This document shows, piece after piece, positions 25,014-34,300 of a stretch of DNA of 61,610 nt. The notes under the pieces were generated by a model. It was not told the DNA's origin. It did not search any database and saw only the letters and a program-made list of their open reading frames with translations. The first letter of the stretch is position 1. Every line of letters starts with the position of its first letter. Where the stretch lies: positions 25,718 through 87,327 of the forward strand of contig DBDJ01000063.1 of NCBI GenBank assembly GCA_002293525.1, given 5' to 3'. Source of the DNA: Lachnospiraceae bacterium UBA935. GTDB lineage: Bacteria > Bacillota > Clostridia > Lachnospirales > Lachnospiraceae. The translations under genes and the position numbers were made by a program.

Positions 25014-25658
25014 TTATAATATCAGATTTAAGAAATAATCAAGTAGCCGGCTGCCGTCAGGAAGGGCGGGAACGGCAAAATCACAACACATCCGTTCCGG
25101 GTGCCACTGTACGCCAATGACCGGCAGGCTACTGTGGCTCAAGCCTTCCACCACCCCGTCTTCGGCATACTGAATATAGTTGATATTTCTTCCGGCGGCT
25201 CCCAGACCTTGATGGTGGGCGCTGTTTACAGCAAACTCAAGTCCATACAGGGGTGCCAGAAAAGACTTATCGTCAGCACGGGATTTATGTATCTGATCGT
25301 GACCGGCATATTCATGGTTCTTGGAACTGGGAAGATGCTGGATGATATCGCCGCCAAAAAAAATATTAATCAGCTGTATTCCTTTACAGATCCCCAACAC
25401 CGGTTTTTTGGCCCAGATAAAATCCTTAAGTATCATCATCTGGATCCGGTCCAGAGCAGTATCGATCTCCCGGGAACCGTTGTTCAGCTGGCCGAAAAGA
25501 ACCGGGTCGATATCGCCTCCACCCGGCAGAAGTAAAGCATCATATTCCTCTGAATCAGGGACATGCAGGCTGGTCACCGGACAGACGCCTGACTTCATAA
25601 GTGCTTTTTCATAATTACCGGATTTCTCCGGATATCCGGCTATCAATATTTTTTTCAT
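25014..25658 (-). CDS. Gamma-glutamyl-gamma-aminobutyrate hydrolase-like peptidase C26
   Basis: A 214-residue class I glutamine amidotransferase-fold protein. The catalytic triad is visible: Cys in LGICKGIQLINIFFGG, and His and Glu in VQWHPERM. The motif LLLPGGGDIDPVLFGQ is typical of the PuuD/C26 branch, which cleaves gamma-glutamyl amides such as gamma-glutamyl-GABA. The nucleophile elbow has lysine (GICKG) where most members have arginine (GICRG). The gene is alone on the minus strand with its own terminator. Confidence 0.85.
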   Translation of the reverse strand: MKKILIAGYPEKSGNYEKALMKSGVCPVTSLHVPDSEEYDALLLPGGGDIDPVLFGQLNNGSREIDTALDRIQMMILKDFIWAKKPVLGICKGIQLINIFFGGDIIQHLPSSKNHEYAGHDQIHKSRADDKSFLAPLYGLEFAVNSAHHQGLGAAGRNINYIQYAEDGVVEGLSHSSLPVIGVQWHPERMCCDFAVPALPDGSRLLDYFLNLIL

Positions 25659-25763
25659 CTTAAATCCCCCAGATTGGTTGTATTATTATATGCCCTGTCT
25701 GTCAAGATGTGAAGCTCAACCAGTGTTATTTGTTTTATTGAATGGTGTTATTTGTTTTTCCAG

Positions 25764-25792
25764 TTTACAGCCCTGTCCGGATAAGCTATACT
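25764..25792 (+). promoter_or_regulatory. Promoter of ispF
   Basis: TTTACA (25764-25769) and TATACT (25787-25792) are 17 bases apart, about 50 bases before the ispF start. A GTGTTATTTGTTTT direct repeat lies just upstream (about 25724 and 25745). Confidence 0.5.
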
Positions 25793-25842
25793 TGTTTCAG
25801 AATAGAAACGCAAGCCTGCTGATCGGGCGGATGGGAGCATAG

Positions 25843-26385
25843 ATGAGAATAGGAACCGGTTATGACGTACACCGGCTGGCCGCCGGCCGCCGTTTGATTA
25901 TCGGCGGGGCAGAGATTCCGTTTGACAAAGGCCTGCTCGGTCATTCCGATGCCGACGTGCTGAGCCATGCTATTATGGATGCCCTGCTGGGTGCCGCCGC
26001 ACTGGGCGATATCGGTACCCATTTTCCGGATAACGACCCCGCTTATCAGGGAATCTCTTCTATAATATTATTGGAACAAACAGGCCGTCTGCTGGAAGAG
26101 CATTTATTCTTCGTAGAAAATATCGATGCTACGGTGATTGCCCAGGCTCCCAGGCTGCGGCCGTTTATCGAAGCCATGCGGGAGAATATCGCCAAGGCTC
26201 TGGGAATTGCCGTCACGCAGATCAATATTAAGGCAACCACGGAAGAAGGCCTAGGCTTTACCGGAAACGGGGAAGGGATTGCCGCTCAGGCCATCTGCCT
26301 GCTTGCCACGCCCGTCAATTCCGGCGATAACAATGATGCCGGCTGCGCCGGCTGCCAAGGCTGCCAAGGCTGCCCCCGTATGTAA
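25843..26385 (+). CDS. ispF: 2-C-methyl-D-erythritol 2,4-cyclodiphosphate synthase with cysteine-rich tail
   Basis: IspF of the MEP isoprenoid pathway, converting CDP-ME 2-phosphate to the cyclic diphosphate. The family hallmarks are intact: MRIGTGYDVHRL (metal ligands Asp8, His10), GLLGHSDADVLSHAIMDALLGAAALGDIG and a C-terminal IKATTEEGLGFTGNGEGIAAQAICLL. The usual enzyme ends shortly after this, near 157-160 residues; here 180. The extra tail contains CAGCQGCQGCPRM, five cysteines made by a GGCTGCCAA tandem repeat just before the stop. This could bind metal or be harmless slippage. GGGAG precedes the ATG. Confidence 0.93.
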   Translation: MRIGTGYDVHRLAAGRRLIIGGAEIPFDKGLLGHSDADVLSHAIMDALLGAAALGDIGTHFPDNDPAYQGISSIILLEQTGRLLEEHLFFVENIDATVIAQAPRLRPFIEAMRENIAKALGIAVTQINIKATTEEGLGFTGNGEGIAAQAICLLATPVNSGDNNDAGCAGCQGCQGCPRM

Positions 26386-26494
26386 ATAAAGTTACTGTCA
26401 TTAAGTGATTGGCCGACTGCCCATCCCTTCGGCTCCCGAGCCCCCCAAAAATGTAAGGGTTCCCGAGCATTTTTATGGACAAAGTGTAAAACTA

Positions 26495-26523
26495 TTGACA
26501 AAATATATTTTTTTGCATATTCT
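26495..26523 (+). promoter_or_regulatory. Promoter of the T-box-controlled cysteine genes
   Basis: TTGACA (26495-26500) and TATTCT (26518-26523) are 17 bases apart and lie just before the T-box leader. Confidence 0.5.
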
Positions 26524-26529
26524 ATAGGT

Positions 26530-26812
26530 GATGTCGTAATTCTTCGCTTACGACATGTAATGAATCCAGGAAAAGGCTATGACCGAAGAAAGTATATTAT
26601 CGGAGACCCCAGAGAAGAAATGCCATAGGCTGCAAGCATTTCCGTTCAGAAGATAATAGAAGTGCCTTCGTGAGCTGTTTCGGTGAATCCAGACGGTAAT
26701 ATCCGATTCCGTCCGCACACGTTACGTGCAATGAGTGAAGGGCTATGTCCTTAACAAGAGTGGAACCGCGGATAATTTCGTCTCTGATATCGAGATGTAA
26801 TTATCTTTTTTA
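26530..26812 (+). ncRNA. T-box leader, probably sensing tRNA-Cys
   Basis: The conserved T-box AGAGTGGAACCGCGG is at 26757-26771, preceded by a long structured leader with AGTA near 26591 and GTGAGCTG further on. A likely specifier TGC at 26631-26633 would pair with uncharged tRNA-Cys; this is inferred mainly because serine acetyltransferase and cysteinyl-tRNA synthetase genes follow. Binding should stabilise the antiterminator and allow readthrough of the terminator that overlaps the end of the T-box. Confidence 0.85.
26771..26812 (+). terminator. T-box-regulated intrinsic terminator
   Basis: GATAATTTCGTCTC and GAGATGTAATTATC form a long stem followed by TTTTTT. It begins at the last base of the T-box, so it competes with the antiterminator, as expected. 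Confidence 0.75.
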
Positions 26813-26873
26813 CTTTCTAGGAACTATATCCTATAAAACGCTCCGCGAACAATATCGTAACAGGGAGGCTCCT

Positions 26874-27539
26874 ATGGGTATCGTGAAAAAAATAAAAGAA
26901 GAAATATCCGTTATCAGGCAGCGGGATCCGGCGATTCATTCCCCGATGGAAGTTTTCCTCTATCCCAGCTTCAAGGCCATGCTTCATTACCGTCTGGCCC
27001 ATATACTTTACCAGAATAAACATTATTTTATGGCCAGATGGATTTCCCAGCGGGGAGCGCATAAAACCGGGATCGAGATCCATCCCGGTGCCGATATCGG
27101 AAAGGGTTTTTTTATCGACCACGGCAGCGGCGTCATTATCGGGGAAACTACGGTTATCGGTGACAATGTGACACTTTATCAGGGCGTCACCCTCGGTGGC
27201 ACCGGCAAAGAACAGGGGAAGCGGCATCCGACCATTGAAAACAACGTCATGATCAGTGCCGGCGCCAAAGTACTCGGCTCCTTTACCATCGGTGCCAATT
27301 CTAAAATAGGAGCCGGTAGCGTGGTCTTGGAAGAGGTTCCGCCCAATTCCACCGTGGTAGGCGTTCCCGGACGGGTCGTAAAACGACATAATGTGGATTT
27401 TCCACAGGAGGACATGGATCACATCCATCTTCCCGATCCAGTCAAAGAAGAGCTGCTGGCACTGAAACAGGCCAATCTGAAGCTGGAAGCCCGCCTGGAA
27501 CAGCTGGAAAGTCGCCTGAATCCGGAAGAAAAGATATAG
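26874..27539 (+). CDS. cysE: Serine O-acetyltransferase
   Basis: A 221-residue enzyme making O-acetylserine from serine and acetyl-CoA, the first step of cysteine synthesis. The ATG at 26874 has AGGGAGG upstream; the earlier ATG lies inside the T-box. The N-terminal helical domain contains DPAIHSPMEVFLYPSF. The hexapeptide beta-helix follows with GIEIHPGADIGKGFFIDHG and catalytic His residues, then GVTLGGTGKEQGKRHP, the family signature. It ends in a helical tail (LKLEARLEQLESRLN). It resembles the short clostridial/EpsC form. Control by tRNA-Cys charging through the T-box fits cysteine supply. Confidence 0.93.
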   Translation: MGIVKKIKEEISVIRQRDPAIHSPMEVFLYPSFKAMLHYRLAHILYQNKHYFMARWISQRGAHKTGIEIHPGADIGKGFFIDHGSGVIIGETTVIGDNVTLYQGVTLGGTGKEQGKRHPTIENNVMISAGAKVLGSFTIGANSKIGAGSVVLEEVPPNSTVVGVPGRVVKRHNVDFPQEDMDHIHLPDPVKEELLALKQANLKLEARLEQLESRLNPEEKI

Positions 27540-27670
27540 GGAAACACTGATGCATCAGTATTTCCTTAGACGCACCAGTCCCTATGGGACTTGGGATGCA
27601 CACGGATTTACAGTGGAAACTGGCACTTTGTGCCATAAATCCGGCGCGGAAACGCTGCATCAGCGTTTCC
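27540..27670 (+). repeat. Palindromic repeats between cysE and cysS, with GGAAAC repeat copy 1
   Basis: Three hairpins occur in 150 bases: GGAAACACTGATG with CATCAGTATTTCC near 27541-27566, AGTCCCTATGGGACT near 27577-27591 and GGAAACGCTG with CAGCGTTTCC at 27648-27670. The part 27604-27670 recurs at 42191-42258 with about 80 percent identity by eye. It may modulate the cysE/cysS ratio. Confidence 0.6.
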
Positions 27671-27691
27671 ATAATATGAAAGGATACTGCC

Positions 27692-29122
27692 ATGAAAATC
27701 TACAACACCCTCTCCAAAAAGAAAGAAGACTTCGTTCCGCTGGAAGCCGGCAAGGTCCGCATGTATGTCTGCGGGCCCACTGTCTACAACCTCATCCACA
27801 TTGGCAATGCCCGCCCGATGATCGTCTTTGATACTGTCAGGCGCTATATGGAATACAGAGGGCTGCAAGTCAATTACGTCTGCAACTTCACTGACGTCGA
27901 CGATAAAATAATCAAAAAGGCCTTGGCCGAGGGCGTCGCCCCGGAAGTCATCTCCGAACGCTATATCGCTGAATGCCGGAAAGACATGGAAGCCATGAAT
28001 GTCCGGCCGGCCACGGTTCATCCCAAGGCCACCGAGGAAATCGGCGGCATGCTGGAGATGATCGCCACCCTGATCCAAAAAGGACATGCCTACCCGGCGG
28101 CTGACGGCACCGTCTATTTCCGTACCGCCAGCTTTCAGGAGTACGGCAAGCTTTCCCACAAAAACCTGGATGACCTGCAGGCAGGCAACCGGGCCTTGCT
28201 GGTATCCGGCGTGGATCAGAAAGAAGACCCCCTCGACTTTGTCTTATGGAAACCCCGTAAAGAAGGCGAACCCAGCTGGGAGTCGCCCTGGTGTGCCGGC
28301 CGGCCGGGCTGGCATATCGAGTGTTCGGTGATGAGCAGAAAATATCTGGGAGACGAGATCGACATCCATGCCGGCGGCGAAGATCTGATTTTCCCCCACC
28401 ATGAAAACGAGATTGCGCAGTCGGAAGCGGCCAACGGCAGAAGCTTTGCCAGATACTGGATGCACAACGCCTTCTTGAATATCGATAACAAGAAAATGTC
28501 CAAGTCCGAAGGCAATTTCTTCACCGTCAGAGACATCAGTGATAAATACGATTTACAGGTCCTGCGGTTCTTCATGCTTTCGGCTCATTACCGCAGTCCC
28601 TTAAACTTCAGTACCGAACTGATGGAAGCGGCCCGGAACGGCTTGAGCCGGATCGTCAACTGTGTTTCCAACTTAAGCTACCTGCTGGAAAACGCGGCCT
28701 CAGAACAGCCTGATACGCCAGATGTTTCGTCATTGCCGCTGGAACTGTCCCTGCTGCAGCAGGCGGAAGATCATACCCGCCGCTTTGAGGAAGCCATGGA
28801 AGATGATTTTAATACTGCCGATGCCATTGCCGCAATTTTTGACCTGGTCAAGTTTGCCAATACCAACGCCAGTGATTCAAGCCCGGCTCCTTTTTTAAAA
28901 GCTTTGAAATCACAAATCATCGAACTGGCCGATATCTGCGGGCTTCTGGTAGAAAAAAAAGCGGAAGGCCTTGACCAGGAGATCGAAGCGCTGATTGCGC
29001 TGCGCCAGGCGGCCAGAAAAAACAAGGATTTTGCCAGAGCCGATGAGATCCGTAATGAACTGCTGTCAAAAGGTGTTGTTCTGGAAGACACCCGTGAAGG
29101 GGTAAAATGGAAAAAAATATAA
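27692..29122 (+). CDS. cysS: Cysteinyl-tRNA synthetase
   Basis: A 476-residue class Ia synthetase charging tRNA-Cys. MYVCGPTVYNLIHIGNARPMI has the zinc-ligand cysteine and the HIGN signature; KKMSKSEGNF near residue 270 is the KMSKS loop. PGWHIECSVMSRKYLG and GGEDLIFPHHENEIAQSE supply the remaining zinc ligands and active-site residues. The usual DALR-type tail domain ends the protein. AAAGGA precedes the ATG. The gene overlaps mrnC. The T-box upstream of cysE should control it too. Confidence 0.97.
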   Translation: MKIYNTLSKKKEDFVPLEAGKVRMYVCGPTVYNLIHIGNARPMIVFDTVRRYMEYRGLQVNYVCNFTDVDDKIIKKALAEGVAPEVISERYIAECRKDMEAMNVRPATVHPKATEEIGGMLEMIATLIQKGHAYPAADGTVYFRTASFQEYGKLSHKNLDDLQAGNRALLVSGVDQKEDPLDFVLWKPRKEGEPSWESPWCAGRPGWHIECSVMSRKYLGDEIDIHAGGEDLIFPHHENEIAQSEAANGRSFARYWMHNAFLNIDNKKMSKSEGNFFTVRDISDKYDLQVLRFFMLSAHYRSPLNFSTELMEAARNGLSRIVNCVSNLSYLLENAASEQPDTPDVSSLPLELSLLQQAEDHTRRFEEAMEDDFNTADAIAAIFDLVKFANTNASDSSPAPFLKALKSQIIELADICGLLVEKKAEGLDQEIEALIALRQAARKNKDFARADEIRNELLSKGVVLEDTREGVKWKKI

Positions 29123-29553
29123 GCTGGCTTGCGCAGATAAAAAAGCAATTTGACGGCAAAGAGGTAGACCTCCGTACTTATTCACCACTGACGCTTGCCT
29201 ATGTCGGTGACAGCGTGTATGATGTGATTATCCGTACAGTTGCGGTGGGACAAGGCAATAAAGGATCCCGCGACCTGCATAAAACGGTCACTGGCTACGT
29301 CAACGCCGGAACCCAGGCAGCGCTCATCGATGCTTTATGTGCGGGCGGAGAGCTTACGGAAGAGGAAACTGCCGTCTATCGAAGAGGCCGAAACGCCAAG
29401 TCGGGTACCATGGCAAAAAATGCTTCCGTCATCGAATACCGCAAGGCAACCGGGATGGAAGCCTTGATCGGCTATCTTTATCTGCGGGATGACTTTGCCA
29501 GGATATTGGAGCTGGTCGGAATCGGTTTACATAAGATTGGAAAAGAAATATAG
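29107..29553 (+). CDS. mrnC: Mini-ribonuclease III
   Basis: A 148-residue RNase III-fold nuclease lacking a double-stranded-RNA-binding domain, which matures 23S rRNA ends in Bacillus. LAYVGDSVYDVIIRT carries the catalytic glutamate/aspartate region and GYLYLRDDFARILEL the second acidic cluster. The start at 29107 overlaps the cysS end by 16 bases. The order cysS-mrnC-rlmB is the standard Firmicutes arrangement. Confidence 0.92.
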   Translation: MEKNISWLAQIKKQFDGKEVDLRTYSPLTLAYVGDSVYDVIIRTVAVGQGNKGSRDLHKTVTGYVNAGTQAALIDALCAGGELTEEETAVYRRGRNAKSGTMAKNASVIEYRKATGMEALIGYLYLRDDFARILELVGIGLHKIGKEI

Positions 29554-29581
29554 ATGAGAGCATAATATAGAGGAGAGCATA

Positions 29582-30343
29582 ATGGAAGAACAGCAAAACA
29601 GCAATGCCCCGGCATCCGTCATCGAAGGCAGGAATGCCGTGATGGAAGCCTACCGGGCCGGCCGGACCATCGACAAGCTTTTTGTGCAGGACGGCTGTCA
29701 GGACGGACCGGTGACATCCATCAAGAGGGCGGCCGCAAAGCAGGGAACCCAGATTAAATACGTGGGAAAAGACCGGCTTGACCAGTTGTCGGAAACCGGG
29801 AAGCATCAGGGCGTGATCGCATATGCAGCCGCATACCGTTATGCCGAAGTGGCGGAGCTGCTGGCAGCGGCAGAGCAAAAGGGTGAGCCGCCCTTCCTGA
29901 TTCTGCTGGATAATATCGAAGACCCGCACAATCTGGGGGCTATCATCCGGACGGCGAACCTGGCCGGGGCCCACGGAGTCATTATTCCGAAGAACCGGGC
30001 GGTCGGCCTGACGGCAACCGTAGCCAGAACCTCAGCCGGGGCCCTCAATTTCACCCCGGTGGCCAAAGTAACCAACCTCGTCCAGACGATCGAGGACTTA
30101 AAGAAAAAAGGCTTGTGGTTTGTCTGCGCCGATATGAAGGGAACCCCCATGTATGAGCTGGACCTGAAAGGGGCTGTCGGCCTGGTCATCGGCAGCGAAG
30201 GGGAAGGCGTCGGCCGTCTGGTAAGAGAGAAATGTGATTTTGCCGCCGCTATTCCGATGAAAGGCCAAATTGACTCCCTGAATGCCTCCGTGGCGACCGG
30301 TGTTCTTGCCTATGAAATAGTCCGGCAGAGAATCGTGTGTTAA
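29582..30343 (+). CDS. rlmB: 23S rRNA 2'-O-ribose methyltransferase RlmB-like (TrmH family)
   Basis: A 253-residue SPOUT methyltransferase expected to methylate G2251 of 23S rRNA. An N-terminal substrate-binding domain with VIEGRNAVMEAYRAGRTIDKLF is followed by the knotted domain: LDNIEDPHNLGAIIRTANLAG, GLVIGSEGEGVGRLV and IPMKGQIDSLNASVATGVLAYE, the three TrmH motifs. AGGAG precedes the ATG. In Bacillus the next gene is yacP and then sigH; here sigH follows directly and the YacP domain is found at 50.4 kb. Confidence 0.92.
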   Translation: MEEQQNSNAPASVIEGRNAVMEAYRAGRTIDKLFVQDGCQDGPVTSIKRAAAKQGTQIKYVGKDRLDQLSETGKHQGVIAYAAAYRYAEVAELLAAAEQKGEPPFLILLDNIEDPHNLGAIIRTANLAGAHGVIIPKNRAVGLTATVARTSAGALNFTPVAKVTNLVQTIEDLKKKGLWFVCADMKGTPMYELDLKGAVGLVIGSEGEGVGRLVREKCDFAAAIPMKGQIDSLNASVATGVLAYEIVRQRIVC

Positions 30344-30345
30344 GA

Positions 30346-30380
30346 AATTCTAAGTCTCTAAAGGACAGAGACTAAGAATT
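30346..30380 (+). terminator. Hairpin after rlmB
   Basis: AATTCTAAGTCTCT and AGAGACTAAGAATT form a 14 bp stem with one mismatch, 3 bases after the rlmB stop. The following ACTATATT is a poor U-run, so termination may be partial. A second hairpin, AGAAGAACG with CGTTCTTCT, is at 30395-30420. Confidence 0.5.
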
Positions 30381-30478
30381 ACTATATTACTCACAGAAGA
30401 ACGTCTAAAGCCGTTCTTCTCACTGATTGTTTGTGCCGCATAGCGGCATGTTTGGAAGTGTGAAAAGGACCGTAAACC

Positions 30479-31096
30479 ATGAATGATTTATACAACCAGT
30501 ACAGCGATGAAGAATTGATAGTCCGCCTGCGTGACGGTGAGGAACAAATCACCGATTTTATCATGGAAAAATATAAAAACCTGGTCCGCAGCAAGGCGAA
30601 AACTATGTACCTTCTCGGGGCTGACAGCGAAGACCTGATTCAGGAAGGCATGATCGGGCTTTTTAAGGCCATCCGCGACTATGACAGCGGCCGTGATGCC
30701 AGTTTCTTCACCTTTGCCGACCTCTGCGTTTCCCGCCAGATCTACACCGCGATCCAGGCCTCCCGCCGCCAGAAGCATACACCGCTCAATACTTATATTT
30801 CCCTTTACGGCTCCACCGAAAGAGGCGAAGTAAACGGAGAGGAAACCGAACTGATCGATGCCATAGCTTCCGGCACCGACCGCAATCCCGAAGATCTGCT
30901 GATTGATAAAGAAAACGTGGAAGACATCGAAAAAATCATCGAAAAAGAACTCAGCAGCTTTGAGAAACAAGTCCTTGACCTGTATCTGATCGGCATGAAA
31001 TACACCGAAATCGCCCGCGTCCTCGGTAAAGATGACAAGTCCACCGACAACGCTCTCCAAAGAATCAAGATAAAACTAAAGAAAGCCTTTCAATAA
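30479..31096 (+). CDS. sigH: RNA polymerase sigma-H (sporulation/stationary phase sigma factor)
   Basis: A 205-residue sigma-70-family protein matching SigH. Region 2 contains NLVRSKAKTMYLLGADSEDLIQEGMIGLFKAIRDYD and FTFADLCVSRQIYTAIQASRRQKHTPLN, the SigH core-binding and -10 recognition part. Region 4 contains SSFEKQVLDLYLIGMKYTEIARVLGKDDKSTDNALQRIK. AAAGGA precedes the ATG. Its location after cysS-mrnC-rlmB is the classical one. It suggests a sporulating ancestry, though no other sporulation genes lie in the window. Confidence 0.95.
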   Translation: MNDLYNQYSDEELIVRLRDGEEQITDFIMEKYKNLVRSKAKTMYLLGADSEDLIQEGMIGLFKAIRDYDSGRDASFFTFADLCVSRQIYTAIQASRRQKHTPLNTYISLYGSTERGEVNGEETELIDAIASGTDRNPEDLLIDKENVEDIEKIIEKELSSFEKQVLDLYLIGMKYTEIARVLGKDDKSTDNALQRIKIKLKKAFQ

Positions 31097-31206
31097 CAGC
31101 CTTTAACATTCATGACACAATTCAATAACAAAATCAAAATAACTCAATTCACAATACCAAAATAACACAATTTACAAAAAATTTATAAATATATGAATTT
31201 TCCCAA

Positions 31207-31235
31207 TTGACTTACGGCAGTATTTTCCTTATACT
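31207..31235 (+). promoter_or_regulatory. Promoter of the RND exporter operon
   Basis: TTGACT (31207-31212) and TATACT (31230-31235) are separated by exactly 17 bases. The operator-like palindrome begins 15 bases later. Confidence 0.65.
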
Positions 31236-31250
31236 TATTCGTAGACGAAA

Positions 31251-31270
31251 CCGACCGACCGGTCGGACGG
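31251..31270. promoter_or_regulatory. Operator palindrome of the TetR-type regulator
   Basis: CCGACCGACC joined to GGTCGGACGG forms a 20 bp palindrome with one mismatch, GC-rich in an AT-rich leader, just after the promoter. A TetR-family gene ends the operon, so autoregulation is the simple reading. Confidence 0.65.
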
Positions 31271-31303
31271 ACAAAACTATTCTCAAAGGAGTTTACATAA
31301 TCG

Positions 31304-34300
31304 ATGATTGGAAAATTCAGTGTCAGAAAACCCTATACAGTTCTAGTGGCAGTCATTATCGCCATCATTCTTGGCGCGGTATCCTTTACCAGGATGACGA
31401 CTGACCTGCTTCCCAACATCAGCCTCCCCTATGTGATCGTCATGACTACTTATGTAGGTGCCAGTCCGGAGACGGTGGAAACCGTAGTAACCGAGCCGGT
31501 GGAAGCCGCTATGGCCACCGTCAGCAATATTGAAAACGTCAGTTCCACTTCCAGCGAGAACTATTCGATAGTTATCCTGGAATTTTCCCAGACTGCCGAC
31601 ATGAACTCGGTGTCGCTGGAGATCCGCGAGAGCCTTGACCAGGTCAAGAGCTATTGGGACGAGGGCGTCGGCAGCCCCATCATCATGAAGATGAACCCCG
31701 ACATGCTGCCGGTCATCATTGCCGCAGTTGGCGGAGAAAACATGACCTATTCCGAAATCAGCCAGATGGCGGCCAATGAGATCACCCCCGATCTGGAAAG
31801 CCTGGAAGGCGTTGCCTCCGTCAGTACCTCGGGTCTTCTGGAGGAAAGCGTCAACGTCATCATCCGCCAGGAAAAAATAGACGCCATCAACATGCAGGTC
31901 TTCGGCTATATCGAAGGTGAAATGGCGGATGCCGCCCAGGAACTGGAAGACGGCAAAGTCGACATCATCGAGGGCGAAAAAGAGCTGAACGAGGCCCAGG
32001 CGGAACTGGATGAAAGCCGGGTCGATCTGGCGGACAGCAGGCAAGAACTCGAAGACAGCAAAACCGAACTGGCCGACACCAGAAAAGAGCTGGAAGACAG
32101 CAAAGCCGAGATCGCTGACGGCAAGGCCGAGATCGCCGACGGCAAGGCCGAGATGGAGGACGGCAAGAAGCAGCTGGAGGAAAAGAAACAAGAGGCCATT
32201 GACAAGCTGGCGGAGGGAGAGAAAGAGCTGCTGACAGCCAAAGCTGACCTGGAAGCCGCCAAGATACAGCTAACCACGGAAATCGCCACCATAGAAGCGT
32301 CTCGGGATGGAATCGGCGAAATGGAAGATGGGATCCAGACGCTGGAGGATATGAAAACGGAAGCCGTGGCGCAGATTGACAGTCTGATTACACTGGCTGA
32401 CGGTATAGGATTGGATGACCAGAACAGCATTGATGATATTCTTAATATGGGAGTGATTACCGATCCGGATGAAATTGCCCAGTTGACGGCTTTAGGAGAT
32501 ACAAGCAAGTCTCTGGCGGACTTAAAGACCGAGCTTGAAGCAGCATTTGACACGCAGATCCAAGAGCTGACGGATCAAGTGAACGACATGAAAATGGCCC
32601 TTGATCTTGCCACCGTGCCCTTAGGTGTCGATGGTTATCTTGCAACGCTGGAAGCCAGCCTTCAGGAAGTCAACGACAACATTGTTATTGTCGATGAGGC
32701 TATTGTAGAACTGAACAAAGGCAACCTGACCGCCGCCATTGAGATCGCCAACGCCCAGACCATGATCGACCTTGGCGAGATGCAGCTCAACCTGGCCGAA
32801 ACCCAGCTGGAAGCCGGTGAAACCCAGCTGGAAGCCGGTGAAAAGCAGCTGGAATCTGGCGAGGAACAGCTTGCTTCCGCCGAGGAACAGCTTGTCGCCG
32901 GTGAAGAACAGCTGGAATCCGGACAGGAGCAGATCAACGATAACCTGGAGCAGCTCAAGGAAGCCATGGAACAGATCGAGGAAGGGGAACAGGAGCTGGC
33001 AGACGCCAAAGCGGACGCGATCAACGAAGCCGATATGCACGGCATCCTGACGGCTGAGACCGTCAAAGCCCTGTTAGCCGCCCAGAACTTCTCCATGCCC
33101 AGCGGCTATGTGACAGAAGACGGTGTCGATTACCTGGTGAGGGTCGGCGACAAACCGGACGATGTCGAAGAGCTGAAAGCCATGCCGCTGATGAACTTGC
33201 AGATGGAAGGCGTGGACATCATCACGCTGGGCAATGTGGCCGATGTCTTCATGACCGACAATTCCGGCGAGATCTATGCCAATGTAAACGGCAATAACGG
33301 CATCCTGCTGACGATCCAGAAGCAGACCGGTTATTCCACCGGTGAAGTATCCGACCGGCTGTTAGAACGTTTTGACGAGATGATGGAAGAAAACGAGCAG
33401 CTGCAGATGGTGACCTTTATGGATCAAGGGATTTATATTGACCTCGTCATGAACTCCATCTTCAACAATATTATTTTTGGGGCGATGCTGGCCATCGTCA
33501 TCCTAATCCTCTTTTTACGGGATTTCCGGCCGACCCTGGTCATCGCCTTTTCCATCCCGATCAGTCTGGTGACGGCCGTCGTATGTATGTATTTCAGCGG
33601 CGTCACCCTGAATGTCATATCCCTGTCCGGCCTGGCGCTGGGTATCGGGATGCTGGTGGACAACTCCATCGTTGTCATCGAAAACATCTACCGGCTCCGC
33701 AGCGAAGGCTATTCGATGACGGAAGCCGCAATTGAGGGCACCAGGGAAGTAATCGGTGCGGTCGCCGCCTCCACGCTGACGACGATCTGCGTGTTCGCGC
33801 CGATTGTCTTTACCGAGGGGATTACCAGACAGCTGTTCGTCGATATGGGCCTGACGATTGCCTATTCCCTCGTCGCCAGCCTGATCATCGCCGTGACAGT
33901 GGTTCCGGCGATGGCTTCCAAGATCTTATATAAGACCAAGGCTAAAGAAGAAAGTAAACTGTATATGAAGCTGATGAATGGGTACGAAAAACTGCTGCGT
34001 CTGAGCTTGCGGTTTAAGCCGGTAGTCCTCCTGCTGGCCGTTGCCTTGGTGGGGGTCAGCGCTGCCTTATCGCTGTCCAAAGGCACCGCCTTTATGGAGG
34101 ACATGGACAGCCCGCAGATGTCAGTTAGCCTGACGATGCCCAAAGGCAGCCTGTTGGAACAGACCGCCCGAATAACCGATGAGGTAGTGGAGCGGATCAA
34201 GGGCATTCCTGAAGTGACCGACGTCGGCGCCAACATGGGCGGATCCGGTTATGCCACGCTAATGGGCGGCGCCACCGGTTCCTCGACGGAAAGCACCACC

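Noticed and set aside
31343..32553. Long minus-strand open frames opposite the RND coiled coil
   Set aside because: They mirror the repetitive coding strand and have biased Phe/Leu or Ser composition without ribosome sites.
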